34,423 nt of DNA from Gammaproteobacteria bacterium (GCA_021156165.1 JAJNBM010000010.1:1-34423); one strand, 5' to 3'; positions 23,266-33,089 are shown, numbered from the stretch's first letter. The notes: generated by a model not told the origin, from the letters alone. Numbers and translations are program-made.

Positions 23266-24873
23266 ATGTTACAAACCATTCGCGATAAAACCCAGGGTAT
23301 AGTGGCAACGCTCATCGTTGGTGTTGTTGCACTGACTTTCGCTATTTGGGGTATCCATTATTATCTTGAAGACAGCAAGAGCAGTGCCGTCGTCGTTCAA
23401 ATAAATAGTACAAAATTAACTCAGGATAATTTTGACCGTATCTTGCGCCGTGATCAACGCTTATTGTCGCTGACACGTCCAGACACGCAAATGAGCGATG
23501 CAATACAAGAAAAAATACAGAAAATGGCTATAGATCAATGGATACAAACTACCTTATTAACTCAAGCGGCTAAGAAGGCAGGGTTCATTGTTTCTACGCA
23601 AATCTTGCAGCAAACGCTGGCGAGCTTGGATATGTTCCAAGAAAAAGGGCAATTTTCGCCCGCCTTGTATCAACAAAAAATTGAATATATGGGTTACAGC
23701 CCTGAAGAATTTCAAAAAAATCTACAAGATGAGCTGCTCATTGATCAGGTGCGTTATGGCGTGCTGAAGAGTGACTTTGTTCTTCCGAATGAGTTGCAGC
23801 TGGCAATCGCCACTTTATACCAGACCCGCGACATAGGCTATGTGGTGATACCCTCCAAATCATTTCTCAGCCGGCTGGTAATTAAGCCTTTAGATATTAA
23901 GGCTTATTATGAGCAACACCAACAAGACTTTATGGATCCCGAAAAAGTTAAAATTGAGTATCTGCAAATTAAGCGTCAGGATTTAAAAAAACAAGTTACG
24001 GTGAGCGATGAAGATATTAAAAGTTTTTATCAAGAACATGCCGATCTACAAACTAAGCCCTTGTCCGAAGTTAAAAACAGTATTAAAGAGCGCTTACAGA
24101 ATCAAAATACGGATAAATTGATGGCGAGCTTAAGCGATCAACTCGATAGTCTCTCTTATGAGGATCCTACTAACTTACAAACCGTATCGCAGAAGCTGCA
24201 TATCCCTATTCAAGTGAGTGGTTGGTTAACAAAACAGGATAACTCGGCCAAAGCCTCTTTTCCGTCCCCAGTGATACAAGCTGCTTTTAGTAACGACGTA
24301 TTACAACAAGGCTATAACAGCGCTTTGCTTACCTTAAATGATGGTAGTGTGATGGTATTGCGTTTAAAAACGCGTGTAGCGAGTAGGGTAAAACCCTTGG
24401 CCACTGTGCAAGATCAAATCAAAGCCATTTTAACGGCACAAGAGGCCACTAAAGCAGCTCAAGTTAAAGGCGATAGCATATTAAGAGCGGTGCAACAAGG
24501 GCAAAATCCTAAAGCCATTGCGCAAAAGAACGGCTTTGTGTGGCAAGAAGCCTTTAATGTCGCCAGGTCTTCCGCTGGGTTAAATCCAGAATTGCTGGTT
24601 GCTTTGTTTAATACGCCGCTTAACCCTAAAACGAATCAAGCCACGTTATCTGGGCAGACTCTTAGCAATGGAGATTATGTAATATTACGGGTGAATGCGG
24701 TGCGCGCAGGGACAGGGAGTCATTTAACCGATAAAGACAAAACCCAATTGGCGCAACAATGGGCAGAATCTTTAGGGCAGATCGATTATGCGCTTTATCA
24801 TCGTAGCGTACGCGATAAAGCAAAGATCAAAATGAATTTACCGAAGGGTGAAGAGAAGCTAGATAAGATGTAG
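23266..24873 (+). CDS. ppiD: PpiD-like periplasmic chaperone lacking the parvulin domain
   Basis: PpiD is an inner-membrane-anchored periplasmic folding factor near the Sec translocon. The 535-residue protein has the N-terminal anchor (IVATLIVGVVALTFAIWGI, about 12-30) and a SurA-like chaperone region (about 40-250). E. coli PpiD has 623 residues with a parvulin domain after the SDADIQSYYDQH segment. Here the equivalent SDEDIKSFYQEH (ends at residue 258) runs straight into KPLSEVK (about 264), which in E. coli follows the parvulin domain. The C-terminal region continues to match. The stop codon TAG lies inside a family-A repeat. recA follows. Confidence 0.88.
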   Translation: MLQTIRDKTQGIVATLIVGVVALTFAIWGIHYYLEDSKSSAVVVQINSTKLTQDNFDRILRRDQRLLSLTRPDTQMSDAIQEKIQKMAIDQWIQTTLLTQAAKKAGFIVSTQILQQTLASLDMFQEKGQFSPALYQQKIEYMGYSPEEFQKNLQDELLIDQVRYGVLKSDFVLPNELQLAIATLYQTRDIGYVVIPSKSFLSRLVIKPLDIKAYYEQHQQDFMDPEKVKIEYLQIKRQDLKKQVTVSDEDIKSFYQEHADLQTKPLSEVKNSIKERLQNQNTDKLMASLSDQLDSLSYEDPTNLQTVSQKLHIPIQVSGWLTKQDNSAKASFPSPVIQAAFSNDVLQQGYNSALLTLNDGSVMVLRLKTRVASRVKPLATVQDQIKAILTAQEATKAAQVKGDSILRAVQQGQNPKAIAQKNGFVWQEAFNVARSSAGLNPELLVALFNTPLNPKTNQATLSGQTLSNGDYVILRVNAVRAGTGSHLTDKDKTQLAQQWAESLGQIDYALYHRSVRDKAKIKMNLPKGEEKLDKM

Positions 24874-24928
24874 GGGCAGCCCCCCTGTGGTTGCCCTGCT
24901 TAGGGCGGGCATGGGGCCCCGCCCCTAC
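24870..24928. repeat. Family-A palindromic repeat containing the ppiD stop codon
   Basis: A 59-bp copy with outer arms GTAGGGGC (24870-24877) and GCCCCTAC (24921-24928). The TAG at 24871-24873 ends ppiD. The remaining 47 bases before recA hold its ribosome site (AGAGGGG). Confidence 0.9.
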
Positions 24929-24975
24929 GTAAGAATGCGGTGTTAATTAGTTATGTTTTTTAAGAGGGGTTTTAA

Positions 24976-26016
24976 ATGGACGATCAAAAGTCAAAAGCGT
25001 TAAATGCGGTGCGGGATCAAATCGAGCGCCAATTTGGCAAAGGCGCGGTAATGTTATTAGGTGAGCATTCTGATGGCCATGAAATCGAAACGATTTCTTC
25101 GGGTTCATTAGGTTTAGATATAGCTTTAGGCGGCGGTTTTCCGCGCGGACGCGTAGTAGAAATTTATGGACCTGAGTCTTCAGGTAAAACGACGATGACT
25201 CTACAAGCCATCGCAGAATGTCAAAAAATAGGTGGGCAAGCGGCTTTCATTGATGCTGAACATGCGATGGATCCTGGTTATGCGCTTAAATTAGGGGTGA
25301 ATGTGAAGGACTTATTAGTATCACAGCCCGATACAGGCGAACAGGCTTTAGAAATTGTAGACATGCTGGTGCGTTCCAATGCCGTAGATATTATCGTCAT
25401 CGATTCGGTCGCTGCCTTAACGCCTAGAGCGGAAATTGAAGGCGAAATGGGTGATCAACACATGGGCTTGCATGCCCGTTTGATGTCACAGGCTTTGCGT
25501 AAATTAACGGCTAATATTAAGCGTTCTAATACTTTGGTTATTTTCATTAACCAAATCCGTATGAAAATTGGTGTGATGTTCGGTAGCCCAGAAACGACTA
25601 CAGGCGGTAACGCGCTGAAATTTTATGCTTCAGTCCGCCTAGACATACGCCGCACCGGTGCTTTGAAGCGGGGCGATGAAATTTACGGTAACGAAACAAA
25701 GGTTAAAGTGGTTAAAAATAAAGTTGCACCGCCGTTCAAAGTGGCTGAATTCGATATTCTGTATGGCGAAGGCGTTTCTTATCATGGGGAATTAGTCGAT
25801 TTAGGTGCCAAACATAAGGTGATTGAAAAATCCGGCGCTTGGTACAGCTACAATGGTGAACGCATGGGTCAAGGCAAAGACAATGTGCGTCAATTCTTGA
25901 AAGACAATCCAGCTATTGCCAAAGAGATTGATGCCAAACTGCGTTCAGAATTGCTCGCGCACCCCGAAGCACTGCTGGCCAGTGATGCAGATATTCTGGA
26001 GGAGAGTGAGATCTGA
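24976..26016 (+). CDS. recA: Recombinase RecA
   Basis: RecA forms filaments on single-stranded DNA for homologous recombination. The 346-residue protein has the Walker A motif GPESSGKTT (65-73), the [20 protein letters not shown] segment, and [20 protein letters not shown] (loop L2 region). AGAGGGG precedes the ATG. No LexA-type box (CTG-N10-CAG) was seen in the 100 bases upstream. The stop codon overlaps the presumed recX start in CTGA. Confidence 0.98.
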   Translation: MDDQKSKALNAVRDQIERQFGKGAVMLLGEHSDGHEIETISSGSLGLDIALGGGFPRGRVVEIYGPESSGKTTMTLQAIAECQKIGGQAAFIDAEHAMDPGYALKLGVNVKDLLVSQPDTGEQALEIVDMLVRSNAVDIIVIDSVAALTPRAEIEGEMGDQHMGLHARLMSQALRKLTANIKRSNTLVIFINQIRMKIGVMFGSPETTTGGNALKFYASVRLDIRRTGALKRGDEIYGNETKVKVVKNKVAPPFKVAEFDILYGEGVSYHGELVDLGAKHKVIEKSGAWYSYNGERMGQGKDNVRQFLKDNPAIAKEIDAKLRSELLAHPEALLASDADILEESEI

Positions 26017-26465
26017 ACGACGAAGAATATAAGCGATTACGGCGCGCTGCCTTCAACGCTTTAGCGCGCCGCGATCACAGTGTAGATGAATTGAAGAAAA
26101 AGCTATTAAAGAGAAGCGATGACAGTGCGCTTGTTAATAGCGTAGTGAACGCCCTCATAACGGAACACTTTCTAGATGATGTGCGTTTAGCGGAATTACT
26201 CACCCAAGCGAAATATAGACAAGGTCTAGGGCCTGAACGGATTAAACGTTTACTACAAAGCAAAGCGCTTTGTCACGACGATGTATACAGCGCCTTTAGC
26301 GAAAGCGAATGGCGTCTAGGCTTAGGGGCGACCTGGAGTAAACGATTCACCGAAAAACCCAAGGATAACAAAAGTTACACGCAACAAGCGCGGTATTTAC
26401 AATACCGCGGTTTTTCCTTAGAACAAATTAATCGATTTTTACGAGAAAAACATGAACAGCAATGA
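26013..26465 (+). CDS. recX: RecA regulator RecX, apparent CTG start
   Basis: RecX limits RecA filament growth. The conserved N-terminal helix ([20 protein letters not shown], then VDELKKKLL) is encoded from about 26019. The frame is closed by TGA at 26007-26009, so no ATG, GTG or TTG is available before this conserved part. CTG at 26013 fits: it lies eight bases after GGAGGAG (25998-26004) and overlaps the recA stop as CTGA. TTG at 26091 would remove the first repeat. From CTG the product is 150 residues (E. coli 166), with three RecX-type helical repeats, including [12 protein letters not shown] and [11 protein letters not shown]. Its 3' end overlaps alaS by 14 bases. Confidence 0.85.
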   Translation: MNDEEYKRLRRAAFNALARRDHSVDELKKKLLKRSDDSALVNSVVNALITEHFLDDVRLAELLTQAKYRQGLGPERIKRLLQSKALCHDDVYSAFSESEWRLGLGATWSKRFTEKPKDNKSYTQQARYLQYRGFSLEQINRFLREKHEQQ

Positions 26466-29049
26466 ATTACGACAAAAATTTTTAGAATACTTCCAGGAAA
26501 ACGGCCATACTTTAGTGGCCAGCAGCTCTTTGATTCCTCATAATGATCCTACTTTGTTATTCGTGAATGCAGGCATGGTGCAATTTAAGGATGCCTTTTT
26601 AGGCTTAGACAAAAGGCCTTACACGCGCGCTTGCTCTTCACAAACCTGTGTGCGCGCAGGGGGTAAACACAATGATTTAGATAATGTAGGGTATACGGCC
26701 AGACACCACACCTTTTTTGAAATGCTCGGTAATTTCAGCTTTGGCGATTATTTTAAACGCGAAGCCATTTATTATGCATGGAATTTTTTAACGAAGGTAT
26801 TAAATTTACCGGCTGAAAAATTATGGGTGACTGTATTTGAAGAAGATAGGGAAGCAGCTGACATTTGGTTAAATGAATTAAAAATTGATCCGAAGCGTTT
26901 TTCACGTTGTGGCGTCGATGATAATTTTTGGTCTATGGGTGATACCGGTCCTTGCGGTCCTTGTTCCGAAATTTTTTACGATCACGGCGAAGCGATTTTT
27001 GGCGGCCCTCCGGGCAGTGCGGATGCGGATGGTGATCGCTATGTGGAAGTGTGGAATATGGTCTTTATGCAATATGACCGACAGGCTTCCGGTGAGCTGC
27101 AACCTTTGCCCAAGCCTTCCGTTGATACGGGTATGGGTTTAGAGCGCATTTCGGCGGTGATGCAGGGGGTGCACAATAATTATGATACCGATTTATTTGT
27201 GCCGCTCATTCAAGCGATTGCCGAAAAAGCGCGGTGCAAAGATTTCAGCCATACTTCCCTACGGGTTATTGCTGATCATATCCGTTCTTGTTCTTTCTTA
27301 GTGGCGGATGGCGTTATTCCAAGCAACGAAGGCCGGGGTTATGTATTGCGGCGTATTATACGCCGGGCAGTACGTCATGGCCATGCATTGGGTTTAAACG
27401 AACCTTTTTTCTATAGCTTAGTTTCTACCTTGGCCAGTATCTTGGGCGAAGCATATCCTAAAATGGTGTTGCAGCAAGAACAAATCGCACGCACTTTAAA
27501 ACAAGAAGAAGAGCAGTTTAGCCGTACTTTGGAACAAGGCATGCGTCTATTAGAACAAGAAATTGCTAAGTTAAGCGGTCAATGCATTCCGGGCAGCATT
27601 ATTTTCAGGTTATACGATACTTATGGCTTCCCGCCCGATTTAACGGCTGATATTGCACGCGAACGCGGTTTGCATTTGGATAGAGAAGGTTTTGAAGAAG
27701 AGATGGCTAAACAACGGGAGTTGTCCTCTAAAGCCAGCCAATTTGATTTTGATTATCACGAAAAATTGGCTTTTGAAGATAAAACCCATTTTACAGGCTA
27801 TGAATTATTAGCAGATAGCGCGCAAATCATAGGTTTAGTATGTGAAGGTAAGAAAGTCGATGTTTTTAAAGCAGGTCAAAAAGGCGCTGTTATTTTATCG
27901 CATACGCCTTTTTATGCTGAAAGCGGCGGCCAAGTAGGGGATCAAGGTGCGTTACTTTATAACAACGAAGAATTTATGGTCGAAGACACCCAAAAGCAGG
28001 GTAGCAGTATCTTGCATTTAGGTTATTTAAAACAAGGCGAATGGAAAACAGGACTGACCGTAACCGCCAAGGTCAGTCATGATCTACGGCGTGCAACGGC
28101 GCGCAATCATACCGCCACACACTTACTACATGCGGTATTACAAAAATTATTAGGCAAAGAAGTGGTGCAAAAAGGTTCTTTAGTGGCACCTGATCGTCTG
28201 CGTTTTGACTTTTCTTATAGTAAATCCTTAACGCCTGAAATATTGCAGCAAATTGAAGAGAGGGTGAATGCAGAGATTTTGAATAATACCTTGGTGGAAA
28301 CGCATACAATGAATGCTGAAGAAGCCATCAAAGGTGGCGCGATGGCCTTGTTTGGAGAAAAGTACGATGAAGTGGTACGAGTATTACAGATCGGCGACTT
28401 CTCTAAAGAACTCTGTGGCGGTACCCATGTTAGCCGTAGCGGCGATATAGGTTTGTTTAAAATAATCTCTGAGGCCGGGGTGGCGGCAGGGATCCGCCGT
28501 ATAGAAGCGATTACGGGTATGGCCGCATGGCAATGGGTCAACACGTTGAGTCAAGATTTTAATGCCCTATGCGATGTGATTAAAATTCAAAAAGACGATG
28601 CCGTGATGCGTGCTAAACAACAGGTTGAACGCTGGAAGAAGCTGGAAAAGAATTTAGAGAAAACTGAAAGTCAGCTGGCTTTGTTAAAGAGTCGTGACTT
28701 GTTATCGCAGGTAGAAAAAATAGCTTCCGTCAACTATCTATGTAGCGATGTAGGTCAAGTTGATCCCAAAACTTTGCGCGAAATGTTAAACCAAATGAAA
28801 GCGGGCTTAGAATCCAGCGTTATTGTTCTAGCAAGCGTGCATGAAGATAAAGTACATTTAGTCGCGGGGGTGAGTGCCCCTTTAAGCGAGAAAGTTCATG
28901 CGGGTCAGTTGGTAGGTTTTTTAGCTGAAAAACTGGGCGGCAAAGGTGGTGGCCGTGCGGATATGGCTCAAGCCGCGGGCAATGATGTTAGTCAATTGAA
29001 AGTCGTGCTGGGGTTAGTGAGAGAATGGGTAGTGTCGCGGATGGGATAG
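26452..29049 (+). CDS. alaS: Alanyl-tRNA synthetase
   Basis: AlaRS charges tRNA-Ala and edits mischarged serine and glycine. At 865 residues it is near the E. coli length (876). The N-terminal catalytic domain has RHHTFFEMLGNFSFGDYFK and PSVDTGMGLERI. The editing domain has the zinc-site motifs HTATHLLHAVL and CGGTHVSRSGDIG. The C-terminal part has a coiled coil (about 715-745) and the GGKGGGRADMAQAAG motif. The ATG at 26452 lies within the end of recX, in the usual recA-recX-alaS order. Confidence 0.98.
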   Translation: MNSNELRQKFLEYFQENGHTLVASSSLIPHNDPTLLFVNAGMVQFKDAFLGLDKRPYTRACSSQTCVRAGGKHNDLDNVGYTARHHTFFEMLGNFSFGDYFKREAIYYAWNFLTKVLNLPAEKLWVTVFEEDREAADIWLNELKIDPKRFSRCGVDDNFWSMGDTGPCGPCSEIFYDHGEAIFGGPPGSADADGDRYVEVWNMVFMQYDRQASGELQPLPKPSVDTGMGLERISAVMQGVHNNYDTDLFVPLIQAIAEKARCKDFSHTSLRVIADHIRSCSFLVADGVIPSNEGRGYVLRRIIRRAVRHGHALGLNEPFFYSLVSTLASILGEAYPKMVLQQEQIARTLKQEEEQFSRTLEQGMRLLEQEIAKLSGQCIPGSIIFRLYDTYGFPPDLTADIARERGLHLDREGFEEEMAKQRELSSKASQFDFDYHEKLAFEDKTHFTGYELLADSAQIIGLVCEGKKVDVFKAGQKGAVILSHTPFYAESGGQVGDQGALLYNNEEFMVEDTQKQGSSILHLGYLKQGEWKTGLTVTAKVSHDLRRATARNHTATHLLHAVLQKLLGKEVVQKGSLVAPDRLRFDFSYSKSLTPEILQQIEERVNAEILNNTLVETHTMNAEEAIKGGAMALFGEKYDEVVRVLQIGDFSKELCGGTHVSRSGDIGLFKIISEAGVAAGIRRIEAITGMAAWQWVNTLSQDFNALCDVIKIQKDDAVMRAKQQVERWKKLEKNLEKTESQLALLKSRDLLSQVEKIASVNYLCSDVGQVDPKTLREMLNQMKAGLESSVIVLASVHEDKVHLVAGVSAPLSEKVHAGQLVGFLAEKLGGKGGGRADMAQAAGNDVSQLKVVLGLVREWVVSRMG

Positions 29050-29051
29050 TT

Positions 29052-29714
29052 ATGAATAATAGCGACATTCAAAAGATCTTACAGGAATTAATGGTTCGGC
29101 TTGAGGACGTAGAAGTAGCAGTTCAACTACATAAATTGCTCTATGAGGGTATTATAACGGATGCAGAAAACAGAGCTAGAATTTTAAATGACGATTTATA
29201 TATTGATGCCACAATCAAGTCAGAATTTTTGCTAGATCAAAGTCTGCTTCCTGATACTTTGTTACCTTTTTTATCTTTTCTGCAAGAACCATTAAAAGAC
29301 TTTATTATTATAAAACTGATGTCGGCTATAGAATGCAGTATTAAAACATTAAAAGAAATAAAAAAATTAGCATCGGGACTTAAAATTGAGACGCATATTA
29401 AAAAATTAGAAAAAACTAGCAAATATTACAGTCAAATGAGGCACCAAGTAATAGCGCATATAGAGGTAAAAAGCTTATTAGCTAACAAAAAATATAAGCC
29501 TCTTTCTTTAGAACGACTTTTCACGGATATAGAAATGTTAAGCTCTATTTTTAAAGAAATTAGTGATGAATGTGGGGTAACAATAATAGATCTAAGGGAT
29601 AGTAGAAAAAATAAAGGAATTGTTTGTGGGCTCGAAGCGCTTTTTAAAATTATTTCAGATTTTAGGCAGTGCTGGGTAAATAGCTCAACTCATACTGATA
29701 AAGTGGATGTTTGA
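29052..29714 (+). CDS. Unknown helical protein with a HEPN-like RxxxxxH motif
   Basis: I do not recognise this 220-residue protein with certainty. It appears almost wholly alpha-helical and has no signal or membrane segment. Residues in MRHQVIAHIEVK fit the R-x(4-6)-H pattern of HEPN domains, many of which are RNases in toxin-antitoxin and abortive-infection systems (AbiU2-type HEPN proteins have a similar R...iAH). ATG 29052 starts the product two bases after alaS ends; the frame is open upstream from 29025. It is clearly AT-richer than alaS and is followed by a family-B element, so it may be an acquired gene. There is no obvious antitoxin partner. The function is open. Confidence 0.6.
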   Translation: MNNSDIQKILQELMVRLEDVEVAVQLHKLLYEGIITDAENRARILNDDLYIDATIKSEFLLDQSLLPDTLLPFLSFLQEPLKDFIIIKLMSAIECSIKTLKEIKKLASGLKIETHIKKLEKTSKYYSQMRHQVIAHIEVKSLLANKKYKPLSLERLFTDIEMLSSIFKEISDECGVTIIDLRDSRKNKGIVCGLEALFKIISDFRQCWVNSSTHTDKVDV

Positions 29715-29767
29715 GAAATACCTTCATAGAATTTATTGGGCTATTAGATGTACCGTATTTTATAGCC

Positions 29768-29909
29768 CGTCATTGCGAACTTGCGAAGCAATCCAGGGGT
29801 TAAAATTCTGGGTTTATAAGTGTCACGTGGGTTATTAGCCCTGCTGTAAGAGAAGTCTTTTTTTACTGTTGAAAATTTTCCTGGATTGCTTCGCAAGCTC
29901 GCAATGACA
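29768..29909. repeat. Family-B element with terminal inverted repeats, copy 2
   Basis: The same 142-bp structure and length as 13505-13646. Ends are CGTCATTGCGAACTTGCGAA and its near complement. The interiors share TTATAAGT, TTATTAGCCCTG and TGTAAGAGA but are otherwise diverged. It again lies between two convergent genes. Confidence 0.9.
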
Positions 29910-29959
29910 GAGTGCTGCGCAATTCAATATATTTGCAGTATAGTAAGATTCATCTTCTT

Positions 29960-30250
29960 TTAGAAAAGTACATCTTTATAGAGATCTCGCCATGTTGGAT
30001 TTACACTTTCGATTAACTGTATTTTACTTTTCCTTGAGCCACCTTTCATTTGCTTTTCTCTTTCAATCGCCGAGGGCATGTTTTCATGTAATTCATAATA
30101 CACGAGATCTTTGCAATTGTACTTTGCAGTAAATCCTTTCACTAGACCTTCTTTATGTTGATAGATTCTTTGGACAATATCAGAGGTTACCCTAGTGTAA
30201 AGAGTACCATTCTTTTGGCTAGCCACGATGTAAACAGCGGGTTCTTTCAT
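29960..30250 (-). CDS. Small GIY-YIG-family protein with altered motif
   Basis: The 96-residue protein matches the small stand-alone GIY-YIG (UPF0213/YhbQ-like) family: VYIVASQKNGTLYTRVTSD, then RIYQHKEG, YYELHENMPSAIEREKQMKG with the metal-binding Glu, and a C-terminal NPTWRDLY. In most members the second half of the motif reads LYIGVTSD. Here Ile-Gly is replaced by Thr-Arg (LYTRVTSD), which may impair nuclease activity. The gene is flanked by two family-B repeats. Known members are putative nucleases of unclear cellular role, often near mobile DNA. Confidence 0.8.
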   Translation of the reverse strand: MKEPAVYIVASQKNGTLYTRVTSDIVQRIYQHKEGLVKGFTAKYNCKDLVYYELHENMPSAIEREKQMKGGSRKSKIQLIESVNPTWRDLYKDVLF

Positions 30251-30320
30251 TTTTGAATATTTTCTTTGTGTGACTGGAAAGAATCCACTGCATTATTGTT
30301 TATGCTATAGTTTAACAGTG

Positions 30321-30382
30321 CGTCATTGCGAGCGTAGCGAAGCAATCCAGGAGTTAAAATCCGCGATTTATAAGTACCGCAT
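30321..30382. repeat. Half copy of the family-B element
   Basis: Begins CGTCATTGCGAGCGTAGCGA and continues AGCAATCCAGGAGTTAAAAT...TTATAAGTACCG as in the left half of family B, but the right half and the second terminal repeat are missing. It ends about 20 bases before the infA stop. Confidence 0.75.
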
Positions 30383-30401
30383 TGCTTTAACGGAGCAAAA
30401 C

Positions 30402-30638
30402 CTAGCTCCCAGCAGATGCTTCTTTATGCCGAAATATAATACGCCCCTTGGTCAAATCATAAGGGGTTAACTCGACCGTGACTTTATCGCCGGTTAAGAT
30501 GCGGATATAATTTTTGCGGATCTTGCCAGAAATATGCGCCGTTACGAGATGGCCGTTTTCTAGTTTGACTTTAAAGGTAGTATTAGGGAGAGTTTCTACA
30601 ATCACCCCTTCCATTTCGATGTTATCTTCTTTCGACAT
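30402..30638 (-). CDS. infA: Translation initiation factor IF-1
   Basis: IF-1 binds the ribosomal A site during initiation. The 78-residue protein is an S1/OB-fold nearly identical in pattern to E. coli IF-1 ([51 protein letters not shown]). It carries a short extra tail (HKEASAGS) compared with the 72-residue E. coli protein, ending near a truncated family-B repeat. It lies about 50 bases after trxB on the same strand. Confidence 0.97.
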   Translation of the reverse strand: MSKEDNIEMEGVIVETLPNTTFKVKLENGHLVTAHISGKIRKNYIRILTGDKVTVELTPYDLTKGRIIFRHKEASAGS

Positions 30639-30687
30639 ATGTTCCCACGAGTTATTTTAAATTGGTGCTATTTTCGCCTAAAAGCAG

Positions 30688-31656
<969 letters not shown>

Positions 31657-31661
31657 TTATA

Positions 31662-33089
31662 TTAAATTAGGGGTAATATAACAGAAGATGGGGGCTTTTG
31701 CTCTTTTTTCAAGACACGTTTTTGGAACTGAAAAAACAGTACAACTGGCGCCACAAATAACACTAAACCACTTAAGAAGATCAAAGCATAACGCAGGGGA
31801 TCGCCCACAGGAATATCGCTGGGCGGAATGACACCTATAACCAAGGCTATGCCGCAGCCTATCAGTCCTAAAATTGCCACCGTCACAGTACCACCTACCC
31901 CTTTACCGAGTTGAAAGGAACGTATCTGTTGGGGCTGCTTCCACTTAATATATATAGCTGCAGCCAATAGCAACACATACATCAGTAGGTATAATTCCGT
32001 GCTCAATGCCGTTAACAACCAATAGCCGCCATTCACACTGGGAAATAATAAGAAAGCGCCAGAAATAGCGCTCACTAAAATGGCTTGGGTTATCAGCAAA
32101 CGGTGGGGCACTTGATACTTATTGGTACGACGAAAAAATTGGGGCAAAAAGCCATCGTATCCGGCTTGCAGCAAGCCTTTAGCCGGTGAAATAACCCAGC
32201 TGATCATGCCGCCTATGCTGCCTACCAAAATCATGATCCCTACTACAGGCAATAAAAATTGGGCGTGATATACCGCTAGGAAATTATCGAAGGCTTCAAT
32301 AACGCCGTTCACTATATTGATATGAGATTGTGGTAAAATCATAGCAATTGTTAAAGCACCAAAAGTCATAGTGATGAGCACAAAAGGAACGGCCATCGCG
32401 AGCGCTTTAGCATAATCTTCGCCTGGCTTTTTTAAATGATTAATGTGCACCCCCGCAAGTTCAATGCCTAGAAACCCCGCGATAATGGCGGTTAAGGACG
32501 AAAAAGCACCGTGTTGTTGTCCTATAGGGAAAAAAGCGCCTAGAGATAACTCTACTTGCGAAGGGCGATGTGTTAATAACCACCACACACCGGCTAACAA
32601 AATCAAAGCTAAGGGTATCACCATGCCCAATAAAGCCATCCAGGAAGCAGCGCGCGTGGATAAGCGTATACCTCGCAAATTCAATAGCGTTAGGCCCCAA
32701 AACGTAACTAAAATAAGGCTTAATATAAACCAATTATGGGTGGCTAAGGTAGGATTAATAAAATAACTGGCGGTACCAGCTAGAAATGACAATATAGTTG
32801 GAAACCAAACCATGGTGTTGATCCATTGCAACCAAATAGCAAAAAAACCTGTTTTGGCGCCAAAGGCACTTTTTACCCATTCATAAATACCCGTACCTAC
32901 TCGGCTGGCCGCCAATTCAGCGGACACCAAAGCAATGGGCAATAGAAAAGTAGCCGCGGCGAGGCAGTAATACATCACCAACGAGCTCCCGAATAGGGCT
33001 GTGGTGGGTAAATTGCGTATGCTGTCTACAGCACCCGCGATAAATAAAACTAACGTAAAGCGTGAAATATAAGAGTTGTCTTTATGCAT
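31662..33089 (-). CDS. APC-superfamily amino-acid permease or antiporter
   Basis: The membrane protein (475 residues from the preferred start) has about twelve hydrophobic segments and the APC-type start FTLVLFIAGAVDSIRNLP, then SAELAASRVGTGIYEWVKSAFG. It looks closest to the glutamate/GABA-antiporter branch (GadC/YjeM-like), but the substrate is not certain. The frame opens at TTG 33119, overlapping the end of the upstream gene. ATG 33089, with a GCGGA-type site, is preferred and leaves a 13-base gap. It lies between a sulfur amino-acid enzyme and trxB in one probable operon. Confidence 0.85.
   Translation of the reverse strand: MHKDNSYISRFTLVLFIAGAVDSIRNLPTTALFGSSLVMYYCLAAATFLLPIALVSAELAASRVGTGIYEWVKSAFGAKTGFFAIWLQWINTMVWFPTILSFLAGTASYFINPTLATHNWFILSLILVTFWGLTLLNLRGIRLSTRAASWMALLGMVIPLALILLAGVWWLLTHRPSQVELSLGAFFPIGQQHGAFSSLTAIIAGFLGIELAGVHINHLKKPGEDYAKALAMAVPFVLITMTFGALTIAMILPQSHINIVNGVIEAFDNFLAVYHAQFLLPVVGIMILVGSIGGMISWVISPAKGLLQAGYDGFLPQFFRRTNKYQVPHRLLITQAILVSAISGAFLLFPSVNGGYWLLTALSTELYLLMYVLLLAAAIYIKWKQPQQIRSFQLGKGVGGTVTVAILGLIGCGIALVIGVIPPSDIPVGDPLRYALIFLSGLVLFVAPVVLFFQFQKRVLKKEQKPPSSVILPLI

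Noticed and set aside
30270..30470. 66-codon open frame upstream of infA
   Set aside because: It runs through a half family-B repeat and into the opposite strand of infA, with no homology signal.
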